Shown here piece by piece: positions 24,295 to 33,569 of a stretch of DNA of 64,000 nucleotides. Each line of letters begins with the position of its first letter. The stretch's first letter is position 1. Source of the DNA: RYN-230 sp963768945 (GTDB taxonomy: Bacteria > Actinomycetota > Actinomycetes > Streptosporangiales > Streptosporangiaceae); contig CAVYJW010000003.1 in the NCBI GenBank assembly GCA_963768945.1, positions 1,736,001 through 1,800,000 on the forward strand. Direction: 5' to 3'. Both the position numbers and the translations under genes were made by a program. The notes beneath the pieces were generated by a model. The model was not told the origin of the DNA and ran no database searches. It saw only the letters and a list, made by a program, of their open reading frames with translations.

Positions 24295-25743
24295 TCAGCC
24301 CGCCCGCTCCCGGGCGCCGTCCTCGGCGTCCGGATGATGCCAGGTGAGCTGCACGGTGGCCGGGTCGAACTGGCGCCGCGCGCCCTTGCCCGGCGACAGC
24401 AGCGTGATGCTCATCAGTGTCTTGATGATGGCCCGCTTGCGGGCCAGGTCCAGCGACACCCACACGTCGGCGGCGTTCTCCGCGGCGACGAGCGGCGCGA
24501 GCACATTCTCCCGCGCCGCCTCCTCCAGCTGCGCGCCGATCTCGCCCAGCCGCCTGTTCGCTGCCTCCGTCCCCGCGACCATCTGCGCCCGCGTCATCAG
24601 CCCCAGCGCCCGGTCTGCGGCCATCTCCTCCAGGTTGCGGCGGATCGCCGCCGCTTCCTCCCGCAACCCCGCCACGTCCGGGCCGCCTTGGGGGACGGCG
24701 ACTAGGTCGGCGGCGTCAGGAGCCGACAGCCGGACGATCACCGTCCGCTCGATGAAGTCCTCAACCGGGGCGGCCCGCCGCGCCACATGCCCGTGGTGGC
24801 CGCGCACGCGGCCGGGCGGGGCGCACCGGTAGACGTGATGCCCGGTGTGTGAAGGCTGCCCGGTGACTACGTTCCCGCATGGGCACATGGCGAGCCCGCC
24901 CAGCAGCGTGCGCACCCCGCGCGGCGGCTTCCGCGCCGGGTCGTCCAGGATGCCGCGCACCGCCCGCCAGGTCTCCTCGGCCACCAGCGGCTCCCACTCA
25001 CCCCTGCCGACGATCTCCCCCCGGTACACCGACAATCCCGCGATACGCGGGTTGAGCAGGATGGTACGGATCGATTGCCGCGTCCACCGGCCCGTCTTCG
25101 ACTGAGCTGGCCGCACCCCCACGTCGGTCCACTCCCGCATGATCCCGCTCAGCGTGCCGCCGCCCAGCAGCACCGTGCACGCCTCCTCCACCGCTAGCGC
25201 CTCGGCCCGGTCGCGGGTCACGTGATCGTCGCGGTACCCGAATGGCCGCGGGGTGCCCAGCCGGCGCTTCCCGGCCACGGCCGCCGCCTCGTTCGCGAGC
25301 TTCTGCCGCTCGGCCTTGCGCTCCTGCTCCGCCTTGGCCACCGCCACCAGGATCCGCGCCGCCAGCCGCCCCGAGTCGGTGCCCAGGTCGATGATCCCGT
25401 CCGCTTCCGCGAACCGCACCCCCGCCTTGTCGAACCGGGGGATCAGGTACTCCAGGTCCATCGGCTCGCGGATGAACCGGTCCCACTTCCAGCACAACAC
25501 CACATCCACCGCATGCGCGTCGACCAGCCGCAAAGCCTCCTTATAGCCCGGCCGGTAGCGCCCCGCCGCGGTCGGGTCCTTGCGGGTCACCCCGATGTCG
25601 TTATCCGACAGCCGGTGCGTGACCCGCCACCCTCGCGCCTCCGCCCGTTTCTCCAGGTCCGCTAGCTGGTTAGCGACCCCATGCGCGTCACCCAACTTGT
25701 CCTTGCTCATCCGGGTGTAGATCAGGCAGTCTAAACGCTCCAT
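24295..25743 (-). CDS. large serine recombinase/integrase
   Basis: A 482-residue recombinase. The resolvase-type catalytic domain covers about 1-150, with YTRMSKD holding the nucleophilic serine (Ser13), then VLCWKWDRFIREP and DGIIDLGTDSGRLAARILVAVAKAEQE. The recombinase domain follows (PFGYRDD, SGIMREWTDVGV, TRQSIRTILLNPRIAGLSVYRGE). A zinc-ribbon-like part (MCPCGNVVTG, VYRC) and a coiled coil (LREEAAAIRRNLEEMAADRA) end the chain. The ATG at 25743 starts the domain exactly; a longer frame opens at 25800. Such enzymes integrate phages and ICEs between short attB/attP sites, so it marks the border of the mobile segment. Confidence 0.92.
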   Translation of the reverse strand: MERLDCLIYTRMSKDKLGDAHGVANQLADLEKRAEARGWRVTHRLSDNDIGVTRKDPTAAGRYRPGYKEALRLVDAHAVDVVLCWKWDRFIREPMDLEYLIPRFDKAGVRFAEADGIIDLGTDSGRLAARILVAVAKAEQERKAERQKLANEAAAVAGKRRLGTPRPFGYRDDHVTRDRAEALAVEEACTVLLGGGTLSGIMREWTDVGVRPAQSKTGRWTRQSIRTILLNPRIAGLSVYRGEIVGRGEWEPLVAEETWRAVRGILDDPARKPPRGVRTLLGGLAMCPCGNVVTGQPSHTGHHVYRCAPPGRVRGHHGHVARRAAPVEDFIERTVIVRLSAPDAADLVAVPQGGPDVAGLREEAAAIRRNLEEMAADRALGLMTRAQMVAGTEAANRRLGEIGAQLEEAARENVLAPLVAAENAADVWVSLDLARKRAIIKTLMSITLLSPGKGARRQFDPATVQLTWHHPDAEDGARERAG

Positions 25744-25757
25744 ATATGTGATTATAA
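25743..25757 (-). promoter_or_regulatory. -10 element of a likely leaderless recombinase mRNA
   Basis: A perfect TATAAT on the minus strand (25756 to 25751) ends only 7 bases before the recombinase ATG at 25743. No ribosome binding site exists between them. Transcription from it would start at or next to the ATG, so the message would be leaderless. No clear -35 is visible. Confidence 0.5.
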
Positions 25758-25971
25758 CAAACTTGTACCCGCCTGCCGCCACGACCACCACTGCAAACAA
25801 GCCCCCGGCTGGACCCTCACCCAGCCAGCCCCGGCTACTTCACCTGGACCACCCCCGGCAACCGCAGCCACACCCCCACCCCCACCCACTACCCTGAATA
25901 AAACCGGCGACCCCGCCAGGCCCCACCCACGCCGGCCCTCACGGTGCGGCGCTGGCCGCCCTACCGCGGCG

Positions 25972-26862
25972 CTAGCCTTTCAGTGCGTTAGCGGCCCGGC
26001 GCAGCGAGGAGCCCAGGCCCCAGCGGGCGTCCAGCGCGGCCAGCCGCTCCGGATCGGCTTCGCTGACCGGCAGGCAGCCCGTGACCTCCGGTACCGGGGC
26101 GTCGGCCGCCACCCGCACGACCGGGATGGCCACCGCCAGGTAGTCGCGGGCCGCGGCGAGCTTGGGACGGCTGCCCTTGGGAAAGCCGCCGTGCCCCCGG
26201 TCCAGCGCATCGAGGATGGCCCCCATCCCGCCGAAGGCCTGGACCAGCGCGGCGGCGGTCTTGTCGCCCACCCCGGGCACGCCGGGCAGGCCATCGCTCG
26301 GGTCACCGCGCAGCACGGCGAAGTCGGCGTAGGCGCGACCGGGGATCCCGTAGCGCGCGGTCACCGCGGCCTCATCCACCACGTCGAGCCTGGACAGGCC
26401 GCGGACGGTGTAGATGACGCGGACCGGCCGCTCGTCGTCCACCAACTGGAACAGGTCGCGGTCTCCGGTGACGATGTCGACCGGGCCGCCGGCCCGCGCG
26501 GTCAGCGTGCCGATCACGTCGTCCGCCTCGTAGCCGGGGGCGGACGCCATGGCCACGCCCAGGGCGGCGAGCACCTGCTCGATCACCGGGATCTGCGCGG
26601 TCAGCGCCGGCGGCGCCTCCTCGGTGCCGTCCGCCCGGGCCCGGTGGGCCTTGTACGACGGCACCGCCGCCACCCGGAAGGCCGGCCGCCAGTCCGCGTC
26701 CATGCAGGCGATCACGGCCCCGGGCGAGCGGCCCCGGACCAGCCGGGCGATCATGTCCAGCAGTCCGCGGACGGCGTTGACCGGCGTCCCGTCGGGGGCG
26801 GTCAGCGTGTCCGGGACCCCGTAGAAGGCGCGGTAGTAGAGCGAGGCGGTGTCCAGCAGCAT
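25972..26862 (-). CDS. 5'-3' exonuclease (PIN/FEN-like, Pol I N-terminal type)
   Basis: A protein of about 296 residues resembling the stand-alone 5' nuclease domain of DNA polymerase I. Acidic metal ligands are in MLLDTASLYYRAFYG, CMDADWRPAFR, APGYEADDVIGTL, IVTGDRDLFQLV and LRGDPSDGLPGVPGVGDKTAAALV, the last also being the helix-hairpin-helix. I took the ATG at 26862 because the family begins there; the frame opens at 27126 but that part is a shadow. The role is removal of RNA primers and flaps. It stands alone, divergent from the permease gene. Confidence 0.9.
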   Translation of the reverse strand: MLLDTASLYYRAFYGVPDTLTAPDGTPVNAVRGLLDMIARLVRGRSPGAVIACMDADWRPAFRVAAVPSYKAHRARADGTEEAPPALTAQIPVIEQVLAALGVAMASAPGYEADDVIGTLTARAGGPVDIVTGDRDLFQLVDDERPVRVIYTVRGLSRLDVVDEAAVTARYGIPGRAYADFAVLRGDPSDGLPGVPGVGDKTAAALVQAFGGMGAILDALDRGHGGFPKGSRPKLAAARDYLAVAIPVVRVAADAPVPEVTGCLPVSEADPERLAALDARWGLGSSLRRAANALKG

Positions 26863-26995
26863 CAGCGGTCCCACCCCGGCTATCCTGCCAGGCCTGGCCG
26901 CTATCGTGGGCGACCCGCAGCAGGCCACCCGTAATGAGCCAGGCCAGCCGCAGTGAAGGGACCGGGCACTGTCCGCAACAGACGCCACCGGGCTG

Positions 26996-28266
26996 GTGCA
27001 CGGACCGGCCGCCGAGGCGCTCTCCTGCGTGCTGCTCGCGGTGCTGCTGGCCACCGCGATCACCAGGCCGAAATGGCTGCCGGAGGCGGCCGCCGCGGTG
27101 CCTGCCGCGGTGCTGGTGATCATCACCGGCGCGCTGCCGTGGCATCTGGCCCGTACCGAGGCCTGGCCGCCTGCTGCCGGTCCTGGCCTTCCTCGGCGCG
27201 ATCCTCGTCGTGGGGCACGTGTGCCAGCAGGAGGGGCTGTTCGCGGCGGCCGGGGCCCGGCTGGCCCGGGCCAGCCGGGGCTCGCCGGTACGGCTGCTGG
27301 GCGGCGTGTTCGGCCTCGCTTCCGTCACCACCGCGGTGCTCAGCCTGGACACGACCGTGGTGCTGCTGACGCCCGTGGTGCACGACACGGCGACCCGGCT
27401 CCGGGTCCGGCCCAAACCCCACGTGTACGCCTGCACCCACCTGGCCAACTCGGCGTCGCTGCTGCTGCCGGTATCCAACCTGACGAACCTGCTGGCGTTC
27501 TCGGTGGCCGGGCTGTCCCTGATCCACTTCGGCGCGCTGATGGCGGTGCCGTGGCTGGTGGCGATCGCCGTGGAGTACGCGGCTTTCCGCTGGTTCTTCG
27601 CCGGGGACCTGGCCGTGGCCGCCCCGGCCGCCGCCCGCGCGGCCGATGCGCCCCTCCCCCGTATCCCGCGTTTCGCGCTGGTCACGGTACTGGCCACGCT
27701 CGCCGGATTCGCGGTCACCTCGCTAGTGGGGGTGAACCCGGCCTGGGCGGCCGCAGCGGGGGCGGCGGTGCTCGCGGCCGAGAGCCTGATCCGCCGCCAG
27801 GACCACCCGGTGGCGCTGGTGCGCGCGGTGAGCATCCCGTTCCTGCTGTTCGTGCTGGGCCTCGGCATCGTCGTCGAGGCGGTGGTGCATAACGGACTGG
27901 GCGCCGTGCTGACCCGGGCGATCCCAGCCGGATCGTCGCTGGTCTCCCTGCTCGCCCTGGCCGGGATGGCGGCCGTGCTCGCGAACGTGGTCAACAACCT
28001 GCCCGCGGTGCTGGTACTGCTGTCCGTGCTGGCCGGGCGCGGGCTGCTGGCCGGCCCGGGCCCAGTGCTCGCCGTGCTGATCGGGGTGGACGTCGGCCCG
28101 AACCTGACCTACGCAGGCTCGCTGGCCACGCTGCTGTGGCGGCGCCTGCTGGCGGACCGCGACCAGCACACGGACCTGGCGAGAGTTCACCCGTCTCGGG
28201 CTGCTCACCGTGCCCGCCGGGCTGGTCCTGGTCACCGTGGCGCTATGGGCGGTGCTGCGGATCTGA
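26996..28266 (+). CDS. anion permease of the ArsB/SLC13 type, two apparent frameshifts
   Basis: Read across three frames this is a membrane protein of about 420 residues with some ten helices. The middle part (27210-28175) holds LDTTVVLLTPVV, THLANSASLLLPVSNLTNLLAF, LANVVNNLPAVLVLLSVL and GPNLTYAGSLATLLW, which are ion-transporter-superfamily loops as in ArsB. The N-terminal helices lie in another frame before about 27165 (the joint would read RLLPVLAFLGAILVVGHV), and the last helix (LLTVPAGLVLVTVALWAVL) in a third after about 28180. Two single-base errors would restore one gene. Substrate could be arsenite, citrate or another anion. Confidence 0.75.
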
Positions 28267-28780
28267 CCGGCCGGGCCAGCTCCTCCTCGTCCAGCGGGGC
28301 GGTCCCGTCCCGGGGGTAGACCTGCCGCCTGCCCGTGGCGGTGAAGCCCATCCGCCGGTAGAACGCGCGGGCGCGGGCGTTGCCGGCCGCGACCCACAGG
28401 GTCACCCGGGGCGCGCCCGCTGCCTGAGCATGATCGATGACCGCGCCGACCAGCACGTCCGCCACGCCGTGCCCGCGGGCCTGCGGGCTGACCCACATGG
28501 AGACGAGATGCCAGCCACGCCGCCCCGCGGCCGGGGGCCCGCTGGCGGCCTGGTCGGGCACGGCCGCGACCAGCCCGGCCGGCGTCCCGCCGCGCCAGGC
28601 CAGGAACCAGGGCCAGGCCCCGATCCGGGACCGCCACTGCGGCCCGCTGCGGCCGATCTCGCGGCTCAAGGTCGAGGCGAACGCGTCCGGGGCATCGGCC
28701 AGCGCCGCCAGCCGCACCTCGCGGACCGTGGCCCACTCGTCCGGGCGTGCCCGCCGGACCTGGACACCGCTCACCTCCAT
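28232..28780 (-). CDS. GNAT-family N-acetyltransferase
   Basis: A 182-residue protein. It starts VRRARPDEWATVREVRLAAL, continues with a central strand and the acetyl-CoA loop VSPQARGHGVADVLVGAVI, and has the C-terminal NARARAFYRRMGFTATGRR. The ATG at 28780 fits the domain start. Its 3' end overlaps the convergent permease gene by 35 bases. The closest type is the acetyltransferase group that modifies proteins or small amines; the acceptor is unknown. Confidence 0.88.
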   Translation of the reverse strand: MEVSGVQVRRARPDEWATVREVRLAALADAPDAFASTLSREIGRSGPQWRSRIGAWPWFLAWRGGTPAGLVAAVPDQAASGPPAAGRRGWHLVSMWVSPQARGHGVADVLVGAVIDHAQAAGAPRVTLWVAAGNARARAFYRRMGFTATGRRQVYPRDGTAPLDEEELARPVRSAAPPIAPR

Positions 28781-28844
28781 GCGGCTAGCGTGACCGTTCA
28801 CCGTTGCCGCGCGCAACCGGATATCGGGGCGCGAGACTGGACCC

Positions 28845-29333
28845 GTGACCGTGCTCGTGTGGGTGACCGACGAAAGCTGGATGGCGTGCGTGGACGCGGC
28901 ACTGGCCCGGGCGCCAGCCGACGACGTGACCTTGCTGCACGTCACGGACGCCGGGGCGGTGGCCGCGGCGCAGGGGGCGTTCAGCGCGCTGCTGGGCCGG
29001 GCCGGGACCGGGCCGGGCGCGCAACTGGAGGTCATGACCGAGGCAGCCGCCACCGAGCTGCTGGAGGCCGCGGCCGCCCGGCTGGCCCGCCCGGCCCGGC
29101 AACTGCGCCGCCGTGGCCGCCCCGAGCGCGAGGTGGTGCAGGCGGCCCGCGGCGCGGACCTGCTCATCCTGGGCCGCCAGGGCGCCGAGGCAGGGCCCAG
29201 GAGCCTGGACAAGGCGGCCCGGTTCGTGGTGGACCACGCAGCCTGCCCGGTCCTGCTGGTCTGGCCGGGGGCCGCGCCGGACGGCCCGCTGCCGCACGAG
29301 CCACAGCACGGGCCACCTCATCGATTGGAGTAG
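28845..29333 (+). CDS. universal stress protein family protein
   Basis: A 162-residue protein with a USP-like alpha/beta fold. The N-terminal strand VLVWVTDESWMACVDAAL is followed by VTLLHVTD and, near the C-terminus, ADLLILGRQG, then GPRSLDKAARFVVDHAACPVLLVW. The G-x2-G-x(9)-G-S/T ATP motif of USPs is only partly kept (GRQGAEAGPRSLDKA), so nucleotide binding is uncertain. Divergent from the GNAT gene; the stop overlaps the convergent PPOX gene by 16 bases. Confidence 0.75.
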   Translation: MTVLVWVTDESWMACVDAALARAPADDVTLLHVTDAGAVAAAQGAFSALLGRAGTGPGAQLEVMTEAAATELLEAAAARLARPARQLRRRGRPEREVVQAARGADLLILGRQGAEAGPRSLDKAARFVVDHAACPVLLVWPGAAPDGPLPHEPQHGPPHRLE

Positions 29334-29761
29334 ACCCGCTCCGGGGTGATCAGGACCGCGGTACGCCGCTCCTCGGCCATCACCCGGTCGTAGGTGGCCC
29401 AGTCGTCATGACTGCCGCCCGCCGCGATGAACACCGCGCGCAGCAGCAGCCGCAGGCCGTCCTCGCCGAGACCGTCGAGCGGGTCATCCGGCCCGGCGAG
29501 CTCGGCCCGGCCCTCGGCGGTGACCCACTCCCAGCCGGACCGGGCGGTCACGGCCAGCCGCGGGCGCGCCCGCAGGTTGGCCAGCTTGCGTGAGTTCCCG
29601 CGGGTGGTGAAGCCGATCACCGGGACACCGCGGACCGGATGATCCAGTACCCCGCAGTTGACCACGGTGGCCTGGATCGTCTGGTCCGCGCGCACGGTGG
29701 CCACCACGCTCAGCCCCTGCTCCCGGCCTGCCAGCCGGGTAAAGTCCGCCACCTCAGCCAT
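29318..29761 (-). CDS. PPOX-class (probably F420-dependent) oxidoreductase
   Basis: A 147-residue split-barrel protein of the pyridoxamine 5'-phosphate oxidase fold. It contains SVVATVRADQTIQATVVNCGV, a PVIGFTTRGNSRKLANLRARP segment binding the cofactor phosphate, and LAVTARSGWEWVTAEGRAEL. The family in actinobacteria usually binds F420 rather than FMN. The short form without extra domains and the RRTAVLITPERVY end fit this group. The substrate is unknown. Confidence 0.82.
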   Translation of the reverse strand: MAEVADFTRLAGREQGLSVVATVRADQTIQATVVNCGVLDHPVRGVPVIGFTTRGNSRKLANLRARPRLAVTARSGWEWVTAEGRAELAGPDDPLDGLGEDGLRLLLRAVFIAAGGSHDDWATYDRVMAEERRTAVLITPERVYSNR

Positions 29762-29828
29762 ACGTGGAGCCTACTGGCCGAGATAGCCGCACGGGGCTAG
29801 CCGGGCCGGGCGGCCCAGTAGCCGCGGC

Positions 29829-32800
29829 CTAGCCCACCGAGGTGTACGCGACCACCCCGTGGCGCAGCGCCGCCACGGCAGCGCGCGCGGTGGCGGCCAG
29901 CTCGGAGCCGGCCCCCGCCGCGACCGCGATCTGGCCAAGCAGGTCCATCAGCTGCTTGACCGCGCGGACGAAATCACCGGGGGTCAGCTCGGCCCGGAGC
30001 ACGGTCTCCAGCGGCTTGCCGCGCGCCCACGCGTGCGCGGCCCACGCGAAGCCCAGCTCCGGCTGGCGCAGGAACGAGAGCTTGTTGTCCTTCTCGACCT
30101 CGTCCAGCTCGCCCCAGACCGAGATCATCGAGCTGACCACGTCGCGGACCGGCCCGCCTGGCAGCCGCGGCGTGGCGTCGTCGTCCGCCTGCCGGGACTC
30201 GAAGGTCAGCACGGACACGCAGGCGGCCAGCTCCGCCGGATCCAGGCCGTCCCACAGCCCGCGGCGCAGGCACTCGGCGGCCAGCAGGTCGAGCTCGGTG
30301 TAGAGGTCGGCGAGCCGCCTGCCGTCCGGGGTGACCGTGCCATCGTCGAGGTAGCCCAGGTGGCCCAGGACGGAGCAGACCCGGTCGAACGTGCGGGCGA
30401 TCACGTGGGAACGGGCCGCGACCCGGCCTTCCAGGCTGGCCACCTCCCGCTCCAGCCGGGTCCGCTGCTCCGCCTGCCGGGCGTGCGTCTCGCGGTCCGG
30501 GCAGCCATGGCAGGGGTGCTGGCGCAGCTCGCGGCGCAGCCGGGTGACCTCGTCCGCCGCGGCGCGCGGCGTGCGGGCCTCCTCCTGGCGGGCGCCGGCC
30601 TGCCTAGGATGGCGGCCGAGGTCGCGCCCGGCCACCTTGTTGCGCACGGTCGAGGCCAGGTCCCGCCGGTGCTGCGGCGATCGGGCGCTGAAGCTGCTGG
30701 GGATGCGCACCCGGTCGATCGGGGTGACCGGGACCGGGAAGTCGGCCTGGGACAGCCGCTTGACCTGCCGGTAGACGTGAGCACCAGGGGCAGCGGGTCG
30801 TTCGCGCCCGTCGGCGCGGCCGCCCGGCTGTAGCCCGGGTCGGGCCGGCCTGTCTCCCGCTCGCCGGCACCCCGCTCTCCGGCACCCCGCTGGCCGGCGC
30901 CCCGCTGGCCGGCACCGCGCTGGCCGGCACCGCGCCCGCCGGCGCCCCGCTGGCCTGCGTTCCGGTCATCTGCACCATGCTGATCTGCACCCCGGCGATC
31001 TGGACGCCGGTGATCTGCGCCCCGCCGGTCAGCGGCATGGCCAGTGCCCCGGTGATCAGCGCCGCGGGACGGGGGGCCGGCCAGGCCGGGGTCCAGGACG
31101 ATCGCGAGGCCCGCCCGCCGGCCGCCGGGGACCAGGATGATGTCTCCGCGGCGCAACTGCTCCAGGGACTGCCGGGCCTGGGCCCAGCGGTCCGCCGAAC
31201 GGGCCCGGGCCGCGTCCGCCTCCAGCCCGGCCAGCTCCTGGCGCAGCGCGTGGTATCCGGCGTAGTCCCCGCGGTCGCAGGACGGGCCGAGCTCGTCCAG
31301 GGCCTCGCGGCTGCGGCGCGCCTGCCGGGTGATGCCGACCACCGCCCGGTCCGCCTGGAACTGGGCGAACGACGATTCGAGCAGCGCGGCCGCCTTGTCC
31401 AGGCCTGCCTGGCCGACCAGGTTGACCGCCATGTTGTAGGAAGGCCGGAAGCTGGAGTTCAGCGGGTAGGTGCGGGTGCCGGCCAGGCCGGCCACCGCCA
31501 GCGGGTCCACGCCGGGCTGCCAGAGCACCACCGCGTGCCCTTCCACGTCGATCCCCCGGCGCCCGGCCCGGCCGGTGAGCTGGGTGTACTCCCCCGGGGT
31601 CAGGTCGGCGTGGTTCTCGCCGTTCCACTTGTCCAGCCGCTCGATGACCACCGTCCGGGCCGGCATGTTGATGCCCAGGGCCAGCGTCTCGGTGGCGAAC
31701 ACGGCGCGGACCAGGCCGGCCTCGAAGAGTTCCTCGACTACTTCCTTGAAGGTGGGCAGCATCCCGGCGTGGTGCGCGGCGATGCCACGCTGCAGGCCGG
31801 TGAGCCACTCGAGGTAGCCGAGCACGGGCAGGTCGGACTCGGGGATGTCCCTGGTGCGCCGCTCGGCGATCTCGGTGATCACCGCGGCCTCGTCCGGCGT
31901 GGTGAGCCGGACGCCGGTGTCCAGGCACTGGCGGACCGCGGCCTCGCAGCCCGCCCGGCTGAAGATGAACGTGATCGCGGGGAGCAGCCCGGCCGGTCCA
32001 GCCGGGCGATGACCTCGGGCCGGCGCGGCGCACGGAAGCGCACCGGCCGCCGCCCGCCCCGGGCCGGCCGGGTCGGCGCCTTGCGCGCCGCCCAGTCATC
32101 CCGCCGCGCCAGCCGCAGCAGCTCCGGGTTGACCTGCGCCCGCCGCTGGCCGGGATCCGCGGGCGGCCCATTCGGTGTCCCGCGGCCGTTCCGGGACCCG
32201 CGGCCGGGACCGGACTCGAGGAACAGGTCGTACAGCCGCCCGCCGGCCAGCATATGCTGCCACAGCGGCACCGGCCGGTGCTCGTCCACGATCACCGTGG
32301 TGCCGCCGCGGACCTGGGCCAGCCAGTCGCCGAACTCCTCGGCGTTGCTCACCGTCGCGGACAGCGCGACCACCCGGACCGAATCCGGGAGGTGGATGAT
32401 CACTTCTTCCCAGACCGCGCCGCGGAAGCGGTCGGCCAGGTAGTGGACCTCGTCCAGCACCACGTAGGCCAGGCCGGACAGGGTGGGCGAGCCGCCGTAG
32501 AGCATGTTCCGCAGCACCTCGGTGGTCATCACGACCACAGGCGCCTCGCCGTTGATGCTGTTGTCCCCGGTCAGCAGCCCCACCTGGTCGGCGCCGTAGC
32601 GGCGGACGAAGTCGTTGTACTTCTGGTTGGACAGCGCCTTGATCGGCGTGGTGTAGAAACACTTGCGGCCCTCGGCCAGCGCCAGGTGCACCGCAAATTC
32701 TCCGATAACGGTCTTACCGGAGCCGGTCGGCGCCGCGACGAGCACGCCGTGCCCGCCGTCCAGCGCGAGGCAGGCGCGGCGCTGGAAGTCGTCGAACGCG

Positions 32801-32898
32801 AAGTCGTACAGCGCCTGGAACGAGGCGAACTCGGCCCCATCCTCGCTCTGCTGCCGGAAAGCGGCGTAACGCTGCGCCGGGCTGGCAGGCGTGGACAT
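29829..32898 (-). CDS. helY: HelY/Ski2-like DEVH-box RNA helicase, two apparent frameshifts
   Basis: Read across three frames this is a superfamily 2 helicase of about 1000 residues like mycobacterial HelY. The first part (32898 to about 32000) has Walker A APTGSGKT, YTTPIKALSNQKYN, DEVHYLADRFRG and SATVSNAEEFGDWL. The second (to about 30780) has the RecA2 domain with HHAGMLPTFKEVVEELFE, TETLALGINMPA, QLTGRAGRRGID and a long repeat-rich insert. The third (to 29829) has the C-terminal helical domain. Single-base indels near 31990 and 30775 break the frame. Its position after tatC is the same as in M. tuberculosis. Start ATG at 32898. Confidence 0.85.
30864..31043 (-). repeat. degenerate 15-bp tandem repeat inside helY
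   Basis: About twelve 15-bp units with the consensus CCGGCACCCCGCTGG (plus strand) lie here. They are nearly identical at the left end and more diverged to the right. Being 15 bp, the array stays in frame and encodes pentapeptides of the type GAGQR, GAGER and GADHR, which look disordered. It sits between the helicase core and the C-terminal domain. Confidence 0.75.
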
Positions 32899-33182
32899 GC
32901 GCCCCAGCCTAGGTGAACCCGCAGACAACCGGGGCTACAGGCCTGTGCTGCGGGTGCACGTCAATTTTGCAGGTAGTCAAGATGATCTTCGGGAGCGGGC
33001 TGGGTCAGGCGGTTCGCGTCTGAATGTGCGGCCTGTTGCAGATGGTTTCCCGCTGGCCGCTGGCCTCACGGCAGCGCAGGGTGATGATCGCGCCGGCACC
33101 GGCAGCCGCGCCGACCTCTTCGAGTCGAACTCCGAGCTGCGCGCGCTCGCCGAGGTCTACTCGCCCCGGTCTGCCTTCGCTG
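32899..33182. other. intergenic, with possible katG relic
   Basis: There is no intact gene in 284 bases. On the plus strand, 33107-33160 encodes a fragment like the end of catalase-peroxidase (see separate entry). The rest shows nothing. Confidence 0.4.
33107..33160 (+). pseudogene. possible catalase-peroxidase (KatG) C-terminal relic
   Basis: Eighteen codons read ADLFESNSELRALAEVY. KatG proteins have the very conserved DLVFGSNSELRALAEVY near their C-terminus. Nothing of the rest of KatG is seen on either side, so this would be a small remnant. The match is short but unusually specific. Confidence 0.4.
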
Positions 33183-33569
33183 CTAGTCCTGGAGTAGCCC
33201 CAGGGTATTGCCGTCAGGATCCTTGAACCACGCGCCCTTGCTCGACCCCAGGACCGCGATGCCCTTTTCGTCGGTCGCGATCGGCGGCTGGTCGTAGCGC
33301 TCGAAGCTGACGCCGTTCGCGGTCAGGTCGTCGACGACGGCCTCGATATCGCTCACGTACCAGCCGGCCACGGTCGCGTGCGACTTTCCAGCATCTGGAG
33401 GGGCGGGAAAGACATGGAGTGTTGTCTGCTCGCCGCACTGGTACGTGCGGCCGCCGTCAGGATCATCGCCGTGCGCCGTGAGACCAAGCTTTTTCTCGTA
33501 GAAGTCCCTGGCGAGCCCCATGTCCGACACGGCGACGACTGCGCCGACCCTGTAGTTGTTCAGCGCCAT
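33183..33569 (-). CDS. VOC-family (glyoxalase-like) protein
   Basis: A 128-residue protein with a single pair of beta-alpha-beta-beta-beta modules: VVAVSDMGLARDFYEKKLGL at the N-terminus and VSDIEAVVDDLTANGVSF followed by GAWFKDPDGNTLGLLQ at the C-terminus. These are vicinal-oxygen-chelate signatures, the final DPDGNT carrying a usual glutamate/aspartate region. GGGGGAGG precedes the ATG at 33569. It lies directly behind tatC and overlaps the end of its restored frame. The substrate is unknown; such proteins are often antibiotic-binding or dioxygenase-like. Confidence 0.87.
   Translation of the reverse strand: MALNNYRVGAVVAVSDMGLARDFYEKKLGLTAHGDDPDGGRTYQCGEQTTLHVFPAPPDAGKSHATVAGWYVSDIEAVVDDLTANGVSFERYDQPPIATDEKGIAVLGSSKGAWFKDPDGNTLGLLQD

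Noticed and set aside
28136..29593. A 485-residue plus-strand frame
   Set aside because: It overlaps the permease end, a GNAT gene, the USP gene and the PPOX gene, and has the Arg/Gly/Pro composition of a shadow frame.
30604..31038. A repeat protein encoded in the alternate frame of the helY minisatellite
   Set aside because: The array (GVQIAGVQIS, VPASGAPASG type) only mirrors the DNA repeat; the helicase frame is the conserved one.
30864..31043. A CRISPR array
   Set aside because: Units of 15 bp adjoin without spacers; no cas genes are present. No CRISPR array was seen anywhere in the window. The RecB-like nuclease at 52189 has Cas4-like cysteines but is the ordinary actinobacterial stand-alone gene.
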